The position numbers and the translations under genes are program-made. Positions 50,301 to 58,424 of a stretch of 64,000 nucleotides of DNA are shown here, piece by piece (position 1 is the stretch's first letter; the number at the start of each line of letters is the position of its first letter). The stretch spans positions 124,001 to 188,000 of the forward strand of contig JBBAKM010000004.1 of assembly GCA_040403495.1 (NCBI GenBank). Direction: 5' to 3'. The notes under the pieces are model-generated. The model was not told the DNA's origin. It made no database searches and saw nothing but the letters and a program-made list of their open reading frames with translations. The stretch is from JABMMZ01 sp040403495. Lineage in GTDB: Bacteria > Bacteroidota > Bacteroidia > NS11-12g > UBA955.

Positions 50301-52350
50301 TGTTCAAATTCTGGTCAACTTTTAGCGTAAAAACATTTTCTGTTCTATTGTTTCCAATCAATTTGAACCACATAATTTGGCCTTCTTTATTTAGTCTACA
50401 AATAAAGCCGTCATCTGAAGAATTGCTTGAATTAAAGCTTGTTCCAGCCACAAAAATGATACTGTCTTGGACTACTTCAATATCAAAACCAATATGATTT
50501 CCTGTATTCCCACCAAAAGTAGCGTGGAAGCGCAATGAACTGTCGCAAATATTGCTGCCACCGGCACTAATGCTCTGTATAACTGTAATTCTAGTAGAAT
50601 CTTTTACTTGTCCTGAACAATTGTTTGATGTTACAGAAATTGGTTTATAAACAATACTGCTGTCTGGTTTTTTCAATATAAAATGCGGACTACTAAGTAT
50701 GTTTTTTATGGTATCTCTTTTGTTGTTGCCTTGGTATATCAAAGTCCAAGGTGCTTTTCCTGTAAAATCAACTTTTATGGTCGCATATTCACCCCTGTTA
50801 ATGGTTTGTACTCCCGAAAATTTAGCTTCCAAGTTGCCAACATTAATATAATTAGTTTTTGTAATAATATCTGTGTCATTTCCTCTTATTACCCTTAGTT
50901 TAACGTTGTATGTGCCATTGCTGCTGTATCTAACAATTGGATTTTGACTGGTTGAGACATTAGGCGTGCCACCTGGAAATTCCCAAAACCAACTGTTTGG
51001 AGTTTGAGAAGTAAGGTCTTTAAAATGAATAGTATCGCCAGTACATACAAAAGTTTTGGAGGTGTTAAAAGAGGCATATACGCTTTTTATACATTTTAAT
51101 GCTTTCAATGCGTTTATTCTTCCTGCACCTAGGTCGCCTATATACGATTGATTGTTAAAATCGATATTGTCGCATGTGTTTTTTAAGCAGTTCTCCACTT
51201 GAGTGGCGGTTAAGTTAGGATTTCTGCTAAGCATTAATGCACACAAGCCCGAAACCATAGGGCAGGCCATGGAAGTGCCACTGAAGGTAGCGTAGTTATT
51301 GCCGGGTACGGTACTGTAAATAGATGATCCTGGCGCCATTACGTCTATCCAATTACCGTAATTTGAAAAACTACTTTTGGTATCGGTAGAAGTTGTCGAA
51401 CCAACAGCAATAACATTATTATAGCCTGCAGGATACATTTTAGTATTAGTGCTACTATTCCCTGCCGCCGCAATACACAGGATGTTGTTTTGTGCAGCTA
51501 CTGCGAAAATTGTTTCATAAATAGAAGAATAACTGCCTCCACCCCAACTCATACTTATAATTCTTGCACCATTTTCTATCGCATACTCAACGCCTTGGTA
51601 AGGGTTAAATATTTGCGAACTTCCATTACGGCCACATTTAATGGTCATAATTTTTGAAAAATAACTAATGCTTGAAATACCATTATTGTTATTGGTTCTT
51701 GCTGCTGCTATTCCTGCACAATGGGTTCCGTGTGACAAGTTGTTTGATGATATTACACTGGGATTGTTATCATTGTCTGCCATGTCCCAGCCAAACACAT
51801 CATCAACATAACCATTGTTGTCATCATCTATTCCGTTGCTTGCAATTTCATTTGTGTTTTTCCAAATTGAAGATTGAAATTCACTGTGAGCCGTATCTAT
51901 TCCATCGTCAACAATAGCTATAAGAATGTTTTTGCCTCCCTTTTCTATATCCCAAGCATCTCTTGCATTAATTTTGTCTAAATGCCACATAGCAGTTGAA
52001 TTAAAATCATTGGGGGTATGAAAAAACTCATACACGGGGACTAATTCAATCAGGCTTACCGTAGGATGACTGCTAAGTGACAATATTTGCTCATTTGAGT
52101 ATTTTGAATTAAAATTGACTACAAATACCCGATCTAAACCCTTTGATTGAAGCGTTTTAAATGCTTTTTTGTAATAAAATTCATTGATGTCGCCTTTCAA
52201 AAACTCATTTTTTAAGTAATTGAAAAATAAAGTAGAGTCTTTATTGGATTTTAATTGAACAAAATACTCTTTAGCGCTTAAACTATTGAAGCAGATCAAA
52301 CTAAGAAAAGAGAAAATTAAGGTGTGTTTTATGATTTGTTTTAGTATCAT
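47332..52350 (-). CDS. Giant S8 (subtilisin-like) serine protease with PKD and Ig-like modules and T9SS tail
   Basis: A 1672-aa secreted protein. The signal peptide ends near SLSAKEY, followed by a propeptide (27-110). The S8 catalytic triad is complete: D148 (IAIVDDGID), H207 (HGTHCAGIA) and S360 (GTSMACPMVSG), with oxyanion N298. A PKD domain follows at about 430-520 (FKDLTSQTPNSWFWEFPGG). A large region resembling a beta-propeller of SBBP type spans about 615-970, and several Ig/PKD-like modules run to about 1580. The C-terminus WIPNAFSPNNDQVNDKFEF ... LPLGVYFYLVKYR is the gliding-type (type B) sorting domain. The -7 box TATATTTG lies upstream. Confidence 0.9.
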   Translation of the reverse strand: MILKQIIKHTLIFSFLSLICFNSLSAKEYFVQLKSNKDSTLFFNYLKNEFLKGDINEFYYKKAFKTLQSKGLDRVFVVNFNSKYSNEQILSLSSHPTVSLIELVPVYEFFHTPNDFNSTAMWHLDKINARDAWDIEKGGKNILIAIVDDGIDTAHSEFQSSIWKNTNEIASNGIDDDNNGYVDDVFGWDMADNDNNPSVISSNNLSHGTHCAGIAAARTNNNNGISSISYFSKIMTIKCGRNGSSQIFNPYQGVEYAIENGARIISMSWGGGSYSSIYETIFAVAAQNNILCIAAAGNSSTNTKMYPAGYNNVIAVGSTTSTDTKSSFSNYGNWIDVMAPGSSIYSTVPGNNYATFSGTSMACPMVSGLCALMLSRNPNLTATQVENCLKNTCDNIDFNNQSYIGDLGAGRINALKALKCIKSVYASFNTSKTFVCTGDTIHFKDLTSQTPNSWFWEFPGGTPNVSTSQNPIVRYSSNGTYNVKLRVIRGNDTDIITKTNYINVGNLEAKFSGVQTINRGEYATIKVDFTGKAPWTLIYQGNNKRDTIKNILSSPHFILKKPDSSIVYKPISVTSNNCSGQVKDSTRITVIQSISAGGSNICDSSLRFHATFGGNTGNHIGFDIEVVQDSIIFVAGTSFNSSNSSDDGFICRLNKEGQIMWFKLIGNNRTENVFTLKVDQNLNSYIVGATFSQNGSDKMMFYSKFNKDGTTLWQKFINGNSLEYMRDIVISSYDKRYLYFTGPGISNSFGGEDFILIKCDTLGNTVWTRDFGNSNLERPEGITEDNDGNIYICGYRSNGSLLDRVLLKVSSSGSLIFSNAYSNNSLNSFLFGVTHYKNFIYTSGYVHTNSSNREYNVSKFRLNGDVVWSKIYAANTNGNAISQTNIEIKNNRIYNSWSVNKSSVDGYIMTLDTNGNILLYNSIGATNEDNINGISSLSDNSLYYVGSTNSSNKQVIIGKVNCKLKSVCRELNNTLSVQNISLTKNNIGFQSSTYNYFVNISNSINNISFNPSYNCKTTPNTTPKPDSSRCKLYSSINSFPSCLGDTSKFIASAIDSNNYNINGITWHFGDLTTLSNTYNPSKIYRNAGTFLVKLIVNSSKSGKSCSDTSSIFYTINNDVKLLTFPTNQTICRGDSLQTISPIISCGIKPYEYEWFPNTNINNNKLLNPYFSPKKTTTYTLIIKDQNGIIAKDSFTLTVNTNCCKSIARFETNKENICNGDSVTLVNSSSHDPNSVFFKWTLTGASINTYIGKTPPIFKITGSTASIKLELSDLCSNDTSIQNFFIFPLPKINIQKNYAICRLDTLQLGEEAFGRTSYTWTPSLGLNNNRISNPTAIVNNTTQYTLNITDEYGCKNKDSVLITNNQIDKFNLGNDTGFCQSSFIKLNAPFTNDSIIWSTGERSTTITVSNKGLYWLKVKNNTCSFEDSIFVDLFNLPEFKINSSSLTYCKTPIFLNPNKTFNNAIYNWNNGSNSSNINIQKSGKFLLTITDSNKCQFKDSITINQGQLPVLFGVSDTTICESTNFFITAPNIPNQTYLWNNTQSGPSYLVTRGGNYTLRASTQCGDTSVSFKVITEDCNCYLWIPNAFSPNNDQVNDKFEFVSTCPIIEFDIKIYSSWGELLFQTNDPSFKWDGTYKGESLPLGVYFYLVKYRKSLNNLQLFEEKHGFINLKE

Positions 52351-52367
52351 ATGGGCAAAATAAAGGT

Positions 52368-52375
52368 CAAATATA
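52368..52375 (-). promoter_or_regulatory. -7 promoter box for the S8 protease
   Basis: On the minus strand TATATTTG lies 17 bp before the ATG at 52350. It is back to back with the helicase promoter at 52419-52426. Confidence 0.5.
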
Positions 52376-52418
52376 CTGCGATTTTTTATTTAATTTAGAA
52401 AAAAACAAATAAATTCAT

Positions 52419-52426
52419 TACCTTTG
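52419..52426 (+). promoter_or_regulatory. -7 promoter box for the DEAD-box helicase
   Basis: TACCTTTG matches TAnnTTTG and ends 10 bp before the ATG at 52437, implying a leader of a few bases. A TTTAG about 20 bp upstream may be a weak -33 box. Confidence 0.55.
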
Positions 52427-52436
52427 CACCTCTTTT

Positions 52437-54281
52437 ATGACAATAACATTTCAAAACATGGGTTTAAGTCAACCCGTGTTTGATGCGATTAGTGATTTAG
52501 GCTACATCAATCCAACTCCAATTCAGCAACAAGCCATCCCGGTTTTATTAAGTGGAACTAAAGATTTTGTTGGTTTAGCCCAAACAGGTACTGGAAAAAC
52601 GGCTGCATTTGGCCTACCATTACTTTCTTTAGTTGACACGTCCATCAAACAAACACAAGGGTTGGTAATTTGCCCAACCAGAGAGTTGTGCATTCAAATT
52701 GCCAACGACTTCAAAGATTACGGAAAGTATCTTGAAGATTTTAATTATGTCGCTGTTTACGGTGGCAGTAGTATCGAAACACAAATTAGACAAATCAAAA
52801 AAGGTGTTCAAATTGTAGTTGCGACTCCAGGTAGATTAATTGATTTAATCGAAAGGAAAGCACTTAAATTGGATGCCGTAACACACGTCGTGTTAGATGA
52901 AGCTGATGAAATGTTGAACATGGGATTCAAAGAAGATATCGATTTGATATTGTCTCATGCAACAAGTCGTCAAGCGGCATGGTTGTTCAGTGCTACTATG
53001 CCTAAAGCGGTTAAACGTATTGCAGAAACTTTTATGACTGACCCATTTGAGGTTAAAGTAGAATCTAATGCAACTGCCAAAAACATTCAACACGTTTACT
53101 ACCAGTGTCAATCTAACCAAAAATATGAGGTATTAAAACGATTAATCGATTTTAATCCAGGGATGTATGGTATAGTATTTACGCGTACCAAAGCTGAAGC
53201 GCAAGACATTACTGAAAAATTACTGAAAGAAGGATATGAAATTGATGCCCTTCACGGTGACTTAAGTCAGCAACAACGCGACAAGGTGATGGGTAGATTC
53301 AGAGAGAAAACAATCCGTTTACTTATCGCTACCGACGTGGCAGCTCGTGGTATCGACGTTGATAATATTTCACACGTTATAAACTACGCATTGCCCGATG
53401 AGCCTGAAGTGTACACACACAGAAGCGGTAGAACTGCAAGAGCAGGTAAATCTGGGGTTTGTATCAGTATAGTACATAGCAGAGAAATGGGTAGAATTAA
53501 TGATTTGGAAAGAATGATGAAAGTTCCTTTCGAAAAATTATTAATCCCAAGTGGTATCGAAGTTTGTGAAAAACAATTCATGTCTTTCATTGATAAAATT
53601 AAAGCAACTGAAGTAAACCATGGCGACTATGAACAATACATGCCATACCTTACTGAACAGTTTGCAGATATGACTAAAGATGAAATTATTCAAAAAGTAG
53701 CTGCAATGGAATTTAATAGATTCTTAAAGTACTACGAAAAAGCTGGTGATTTGAATAATGGTTCAAGCCGTGACAGAAGATCAGACAGTAATTACACGCG
53801 TTTGTTTATCAGTTTGGGTGAAAAAGATGGTTTCTATAAAGCTGCATTTTTGGAGTTCTTGTTAGATACTACGGGTCATACCAAAGCACAGTTAGGAAAA
53901 ATTGACTTACAAGATTCTTTCAGTTTCTTTGAGGTTGACAATGGAATAGCTCAAGATTTTATTCAAGCTTTTAATGGTAAAAAATTCAAAGGCAGAGAAA
54001 TAAGAATCGAAATTTCATCTGAGAGATCGGGTGGTGGCGGTCGTTCTGGCGGCGGTGGAGGAAGAAGATTCTCCGGCGGCGGTGGCGGCGGTGGTCGTTC
54101 TGGTGGATACGGTGGTGGAAGCTACGGTGGAAACAGAGAAAGAAGCGGCAGCGGCGATTCTTCAAAAAGAAGAGACAGAAGAACAGATGGTCCTGCACCT
54201 GCAAGTGGAGGAATCTACGGAAAAAAACGCGATTCAAGAGAAGGCGGAGATAGAAGTAGAGGACCTAAAAAAAGATACTAA
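52437..54281 (+). CDS. DEAD-box RNA helicase with DbpA-like RNA-binding domain and RGG-rich tail
   Basis: A 614-aa protein. Motifs in order: Q motif (INPTPIQQQAIP), motif I AQTGTGKT (about 48-55), motif II DEAD (about 153), SAT, and motif VI HRSGRTARAG. After the helicase core (to about residue 380) comes a linker, then a DbpA/RRM-like domain (about 445-525, RLFISLGEKDGFYKAAFLEF). The last about 85 residues are Gly/Arg/Ser-rich with GGGG runs (RSGGGGGRRFSGGGGGGGRS), typical of RNA-binding tails. It probably remodels ribosomal RNA or mRNA, often as a cold-shock function. ATG 52437 is close to the promoter, so the leader is very short. Confidence 0.93.
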   Translation: MTITFQNMGLSQPVFDAISDLGYINPTPIQQQAIPVLLSGTKDFVGLAQTGTGKTAAFGLPLLSLVDTSIKQTQGLVICPTRELCIQIANDFKDYGKYLEDFNYVAVYGGSSIETQIRQIKKGVQIVVATPGRLIDLIERKALKLDAVTHVVLDEADEMLNMGFKEDIDLILSHATSRQAAWLFSATMPKAVKRIAETFMTDPFEVKVESNATAKNIQHVYYQCQSNQKYEVLKRLIDFNPGMYGIVFTRTKAEAQDITEKLLKEGYEIDALHGDLSQQQRDKVMGRFREKTIRLLIATDVAARGIDVDNISHVINYALPDEPEVYTHRSGRTARAGKSGVCISIVHSREMGRINDLERMMKVPFEKLLIPSGIEVCEKQFMSFIDKIKATEVNHGDYEQYMPYLTEQFADMTKDEIIQKVAAMEFNRFLKYYEKAGDLNNGSSRDRRSDSNYTRLFISLGEKDGFYKAAFLEFLLDTTGHTKAQLGKIDLQDSFSFFEVDNGIAQDFIQAFNGKKFKGREIRIEISSERSGGGGRSGGGGGRRFSGGGGGGGRSGGYGGGSYGGNRERSGSGDSSKRRDRRTDGPAPASGGIYGKKRDSREGGDRSRGPKKRY

Positions 54282-54305
54282 AATAGTTTCTTAATATTCA
54301 AACTT

Positions 54306-54344
54306 AAAGCCTACTTATGTGTTTAATTCACATGAGTAGGCTTT
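54306..54344 (+). promoter_or_regulatory. Long hairpin overlapping the start of the SRPBCC gene
   Basis: aaagcctacttatgtg (54306-54321) pairs with cacatgagtaggcttt (54329-54344) around a 7-nt loop: a 16-bp stem with one G-T pair. The likely ATG of the next gene (54332) lies in the 3' arm. No long T-run follows, so it may be a weak terminator for the helicase, a translational switch, or both. Confidence 0.6.
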
Positions 54345-54802
54345 ATTCGTTAACCACAGTTCAAGATTTACCAGTAAGCATCGAAGAAATTTGGAGTTTT
54401 ATATCTTCCCCTAGAAATCTGAAAAAAATTACCCCTCCAACTATGGGTTTTGATATTACTGTTGATACCCCAACTGATGTAATGTACACTGGTTTAATCA
54501 TTGCCTATAAAGTTAGCCCACTTTTGGGAATCAAAATGAACTGGGTGACAGAAATAACCCATGTCAAAGAACATCATTATTTTGTTGATGAACAGCGTTT
54601 TGGTCCATACTCATTATGGCATCACAAACATTTTATTGAACCCATTGAAGGTGGCGTAAGAATGACTGACATAGTGCACTACAAATTGCCGTTTGGATTT
54701 CTTGGTGACATTGCACATGTCCTGTTTGTTAAAAAACAATTGGCAACAATTTTTGACTTTAGGTTCAAAAAGATGATTGAATTGTTCGGACAAATGAAAT
54801 AA
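54332..54802 (+). CDS. SRPBCC-family (START-like) ligand-binding protein
   Basis: The 156-aa protein from ATG 54332 starts MSRLYSLTTVQDLPVSIEEI. The SRPBCC fold is seen in VSIEEIWSFISSPRNLKKIT and the C-terminal YKLPFGFLGDIAHVLFVKKQ, similar to the cyclase/dehydrase group. Such proteins bind hydrophobic ligands in a helix-grip cavity; the ligand here is unknown. A longer start at 54317 adds MCLIH and is less likely. Its start codon lies in a hairpin downstream of the helicase gene. It ends 2 bp from the convergent J-domain gene. Confidence 0.8.
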   Translation: MSRLYSLTTVQDLPVSIEEIWSFISSPRNLKKITPPTMGFDITVDTPTDVMYTGLIIAYKVSPLLGIKMNWVTEITHVKEHHYFVDEQRFGPYSLWHHKHFIEPIEGGVRMTDIVHYKLPFGFLGDIAHVLFVKKQLATIFDFRFKKMIELFGQMK

Positions 54803-54804
54803 CC

Positions 54805-55653
54805 CTATGGGTTGACTTCAATCAATTCGCTAATATTGGGATTAATCCTGGAAACTTTTGCCCTTAATCTATCTTTGTTCGAATAGTTGACAGCCTCATC
54901 AAAACTTGTTTTTCTCAATATTTTTTTATCGTTGAAATGATAAATATAGTTGATTTCTTCCCTTTCTATCACCACTGATTCTATTGGTAATTCAATAGAG
55001 AAGTAGTTTAAATGTATGGTTTTTGTTACTGAAACTATTACAAAAAAAACGAGCGGCGTAATCAAGAATAGTTTTAAAAAAACTGAACTTGAATGATTGT
55101 CAGTCTTCAATTCACCCAAACAAGCCATTTGATATTGCCTTCTTTTGTAGTGTATATTTGCTATCATATAACAACTTAATCCAAAAATAAGATAAGCTAT
55201 AATGATATATAAATTATCCATACTTAGGTAGTTGACATACCAATTGTGGTACGCAAGAAAAAAACTAGAAAAGAAAATTAAAATTGACAAGAAAATTCGT
55301 TTTTTGTGAGATAATTCATTCTCCCACTTTTGATAATTGCTTATAATCGTCTTAATCTTAGCTTCTTTGTTTTGCTTTATTTTTTCAATCAAATATGCGC
55401 CGTCCTTGTGAGTTGACTGTTTTTTGGAATAATATTGATATAAAACGGTATCATATTCCTTTTTGTCATTTGGTTTTGATAATAGATGATACCCTTGTGT
55501 TATTATTTTAAAGTACTCTTCAGCATTCTTGTCATTAGGGAATTTGTCGGGGTGGTATTTTTTTGCAAGTTCTTTGTATTTTTTACGGATAACTTTTATA
55601 TCACAATACCAATCTAGTTCCATTAATTGGTAAAAGTTATGCTCAACACTCAT
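54805..55653 (-). CDS. Membrane-bound J-domain (DnaJ-like) protein
   Basis: A 282-aa protein. Residues 4-70 form a J domain (NFYQLMELDWYCDIKVIRKK; HPD motif in KKYHPDKFPNDKNAEEYFKI), which stimulates Hsp70 ATPase. The rest has three membrane segments (about 118-136, 146-165 and 193-215) and a C-terminal soluble domain with no recognised motif. It probably recruits DnaK or HscA to the inner membrane. No Cys-rich or substrate-binding DnaJ domains are present, so it is a class III J protein. It is convergent with the SRPBCC gene. Confidence 0.85.
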   Translation of the reverse strand: MSVEHNFYQLMELDWYCDIKVIRKKYKELAKKYHPDKFPNDKNAEEYFKIITQGYHLLSKPNDKKEYDTVLYQYYSKKQSTHKDGAYLIEKIKQNKEAKIKTIISNYQKWENELSHKKRIFLSILIFFSSFFLAYHNWYVNYLSMDNLYIIIAYLIFGLSCYMIANIHYKRRQYQMACLGELKTDNHSSSVFLKLFLITPLVFFVIVSVTKTIHLNYFSIELPIESVVIEREEINYIYHFNDKKILRKTSFDEAVNYSNKDRLRAKVSRINPNISELIEVNP

Positions 55654-55692
55654 CTTAATTTAAATTTAACTTGCCGATTGAAAATAAACTCC

Positions 55693-55700
55693 TATTTTTG
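55693..55700 (+). promoter_or_regulatory. -7 promoter box for the CCC-like membrane protein
   Basis: TATTTTTG matches TAnnTTTG and ends 20 bp before the ATG at 55721. A TTG at 55671-55673 gives a 19-bp spacing to the -7 box. Confidence 0.55.
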
Positions 55701-55720
55701 CATTTTATTGTCTTAAAAAA

Positions 55721-56044
55721 ATGGAAAATAACTCTCTTCAAAACGATAGATTGCCTTTTGGTAATACCAAGCTCTTTACTGGAATCATTTCAATTGTATT
55801 GTCACCGCTATTAGTAGGTTTTGTCTTTGGCGTCATCTCTGTTTATTTGGTAGACAAAGATAATCAAATGCTGAAACAGTTTCCAAATAATTATAACCAA
55901 GACGCTGTCAAAAATCACAAAAATGGTTTATTGGTTTCATGGATTGGTTTCATTATATCTGTTATTGTAGCTGCTGTAATTCTCTATTTCTTTGGGAAAT
56001 ACGGTACTTTAAGCCCTGAGAAAATTCAATTACTAAAACAGTAG
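55721..56044 (+). CDS. Small two-segment membrane protein, CCC-motif-like
   Basis: A 107-aa protein with two hydrophobic helices (about 18-42 and 71-93) linked by a polar stretch, YLVDKDNQMLKQFPNNYNQD. The layout (helix, charged middle with tyrosines and asparagines, helix) resembles the Bacteroidota CCC motif membrane proteins, but the cysteine triplet itself is absent (LSPLLVG in its place). The function is unknown. It has its own promoter and is followed by a VWA-domain gene 45 bp later. Confidence 0.65.
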   Translation: MENNSLQNDRLPFGNTKLFTGIISIVLSPLLVGFVFGVISVYLVDKDNQMLKQFPNNYNQDAVKNHKNGLLVSWIGFIISVIVAAVILYFFGKYGTLSPEKIQLLKQ

Positions 56045-56089
56045 TCGTTTCTACAATTCTTTGGTATACTTTTCGTTGTATCATTATCA

Positions 56090-57442
56090 ATGATGCAAAA
56101 ATCTATCCTATTTGTACTTTTTTTTGCTTGCCTTAATCTCTATGCGCAGCTAAAACCAAACAAACTCTTTTTTGATTTTGGATCTATCAGTCAGTTTAAT
56201 AACGATACTGCTTTTTTTGAAGTTACTAATACCGATAATAGGGTTTCTTATCTTCTCCCAACCCACCATTCTGAGGATTATTTAATTTTAGTTTCTAGTA
56301 AATCCATTGCTCCCGGAGAAACAATGAAAATTGGCATTGTTTATTATACCGAAAAAAAAGGAAAATTTAAAGAAACAATTCCTCTTTATTTTAGTAATTC
56401 AAATACCCCAATACAGTTTGAATTATCAGGGAATATTCTCTCTTTTCATCCCTTTGCAATTGTAAAATGTCCTTCAATGGAAGGCGTGGCTCCATTAAAA
56501 ACGCCAATTGTCCCTTTAATTATTGTAGTTAAAGACAGTTTAACTAATAAAGAAATTAGTGAAGCCGATATTTTAATAAATGAAATACCACTCTTGTGTC
56601 AGTACAATTCGAAAATTAAGGCATTTAATTGTAAAGCCAATTACGGAAAACATACTCTATATGTGGAAAGTAAAGGTTATTTCCCAAAAGAACTTTTCTT
56701 TGATTATTCTCCATCTAGCAATCGTGTCGTCGTATATTTAAAGCCCATTTCCGAAGAATTGCCTGTTAATAATGAAACAATTGTTGATTTAGATAATACG
56801 GTTTTGGATACTATTGTTAAGCGAAATACAAATATAACAAGGAATGAAACTAATGGAGATGGACTAAAGATTGCACAATACAAACCCAATCACCTTATTT
56901 TCTTAATTGATATAAGTGGAAGTATGAAAGACAGTAATAAACTCAATTATTTGAAGTTGTCGATTAATAAATTGGTAGCACAGCTAAGGCCAACTGATTA
57001 TGTCAGTTTGGTTACTTATGCAGGTCGTTCTAAAGTGGTTTTTGAGTTTGTAAGTGGAACTAATAAGGGTTTGATTATAAGTACGATAGATACATTAAGT
57101 GCCAAAGGGGGAAGTTATGGTACTGATGGTTTGTTAACCTCGTATGAATTGGGTCGAAAGTATTTTATAAACGGGGCCAATAATCAAATTTTAATAGCAA
57201 CAGACGGGATGTTTAATGGAGGAAGTTTAAGCAATCAAGATTTGGTGAAAATGGCCAGACGAAACTATCAAAAAGAAGGTATTAAATTGTCGGCGATAGG
57301 TTTTGGGAAGGACGAGAAGTCTCTTTATTTTCTAAAGCAATTGGCATTATATGGAAAAGGGAATTTTATTACCATAAAAAATACCAATACAGACTTAGAT
57401 AATTTATTGGAAGAGGTAAAAAAACAATCATTAATTGAATAG
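56090..57442 (+). CDS. Secreted VWA-domain protein
   Basis: A 450-aa protein starting MMQKSILFVLFFACLNLYAQ (signal peptide ending YAQ). Residues 22-125 form an ASPM/DUF1573-like beta domain (LFFDFGSISQFNNDTAFFEV). About 135-215 is a PEGA-like segment (GKHTLYVESKGYFPKELFFD). The C-terminal VWA domain starts near residue 268 with the MIDAS motif FLIDISGSMKDS, a conserved threonine in ATDGMF and a strand FVSGTNKGLIISTIDTLSAK. VWA domains bind metal and mediate protein interaction. It is probably periplasmic or surface; role unknown. The alternative start is the second ATG. Confidence 0.82.
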   Translation: MMQKSILFVLFFACLNLYAQLKPNKLFFDFGSISQFNNDTAFFEVTNTDNRVSYLLPTHHSEDYLILVSSKSIAPGETMKIGIVYYTEKKGKFKETIPLYFSNSNTPIQFELSGNILSFHPFAIVKCPSMEGVAPLKTPIVPLIIVVKDSLTNKEISEADILINEIPLLCQYNSKIKAFNCKANYGKHTLYVESKGYFPKELFFDYSPSSNRVVVYLKPISEELPVNNETIVDLDNTVLDTIVKRNTNITRNETNGDGLKIAQYKPNHLIFLIDISGSMKDSNKLNYLKLSINKLVAQLRPTDYVSLVTYAGRSKVVFEFVSGTNKGLIISTIDTLSAKGGSYGTDGLLTSYELGRKYFINGANNQILIATDGMFNGGSLSNQDLVKMARRNYQKEGIKLSAIGFGKDEKSLYFLKQLALYGKGNFITIKNTNTDLDNLLEEVKKQSLIE

Positions 57443-57522
57443 TGTATTTAAAATTCGTCACTTGTTGACAATAAATACTCCCAAAAATCTTTACATTAAC
57501 ATTTAATAATTTACTTTGTAGA

Positions 57523-58407
57523 ATGATGAAAATAGTAGCTTCTTTTGTAATTGTAATGTTTTTTAGTTTCAACGGATATTCTAAATCTCAAGACTCAATT
57601 GGCAACAAAATGGTAAATGGCAATCGCTATGTCATGCACAAAATTACCAAGGGGGAAGGTGTTTACAGCATCAGCAAAAAATATGGTGTTCCTTCTAATG
57701 CAATATTTGAAGCCAATCCTGGTTCTGAAAAAGGAATTAAAATTGATCAAGTGTTGTTGATTCCAAGAGGAAAAGAAATGGCAGCAAATACCCAAACTGC
57801 TCCTAAAACAAATACAGTTACTGAAACAGCCAAAACCCATAAAGTTGTAAAAGGCAATACACTTTCTTCTATCGCTAAGCAGTATAACTTGACTTTACAA
57901 GAAATTAAGCAAATTAATAATTTATCTTCCGATAATATTCAATTGGGACAACTACTAAAGGTTAGCAAATCAAATGTAGTAACACCCGAAGTAATAGCTG
58001 ATAAAGCTAATCCTGATGGTAAAGAGAAGCCAAAAGCGGTTGTGCCTGAAGATAATGAAGTTGAAGTGGCAGTTGTGCCTAGAGCTGAGATTGAACAAAC
58101 ATTGAATTCGGAGGCTATACAAAATAAATATACGACAACAGACGGAGATGAAGTAACCGAAAATGGTAAAGCCGTAATTTCTTCGGAAGGGGAACTTTAT
58201 CAAGAAAGAAGCTTTATTTTACATCCTTCTGCCAAGGTTGGAACGATAGTAATGATTACAAATCCAAGTAACAATAATGCAGTATTCGCTCGTGTTATTG
58301 GTAATTGTGCACCCATTGATGGTGCAGTTTTGAAAATGAGCAAAACGGTAGCAATGAAACTTGGCGTCAGCAATGATTTGAACGTCAAAGTAAGCTATGC
58401 TAAATAA
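57523..58407 (+). CDS. LysM-domain cell-wall-associated protein
   Basis: A 294-aa protein with an N-terminal signal (residues 1-21, FSFNGYSKS). Two LysM peptidoglycan-binding motifs follow: YVMHKITKGEGVYSISKKYG (about 33-78) and KVVKGNTLSSIAKQYNLTLQ (about 108-150). A low-complexity linker (150-195) precedes a C-terminal about 80-residue double-psi-beta-barrel-like domain (VGTIVMITNPSNNNAVFARV, then NCAPIDGAVLKMSKTVAMKL), similar to RlpA-type domains. It probably binds peptidoglycan in the periplasm. It is 80 bp after the VWA gene and 17 bp before the next, so it may share a transcript with the O-antigen-ligase-like gene. Confidence 0.85.
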   Translation: MMKIVASFVIVMFFSFNGYSKSQDSIGNKMVNGNRYVMHKITKGEGVYSISKKYGVPSNAIFEANPGSEKGIKIDQVLLIPRGKEMAANTQTAPKTNTVTETAKTHKVVKGNTLSSIAKQYNLTLQEIKQINNLSSDNIQLGQLLKVSKSNVVTPEVIADKANPDGKEKPKAVVPEDNEVEVAVVPRAEIEQTLNSEAIQNKYTTTDGDEVTENGKAVISSEGELYQERSFILHPSAKVGTIVMITNPSNNNAVFARVIGNCAPIDGAVLKMSKTVAMKLGVSNDLNVKVSYAK

Positions 58408-58424
58408 TTGATATAAATTTACCT

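Noticed and set aside
54031..54294. Plus-strand frame of alanine, valine and glutamate overlapping the helicase tail, and the minus-strand frame opposite it
   Set aside because: Both are frame-shadows of the GGC/GGT-rich RGG tail.
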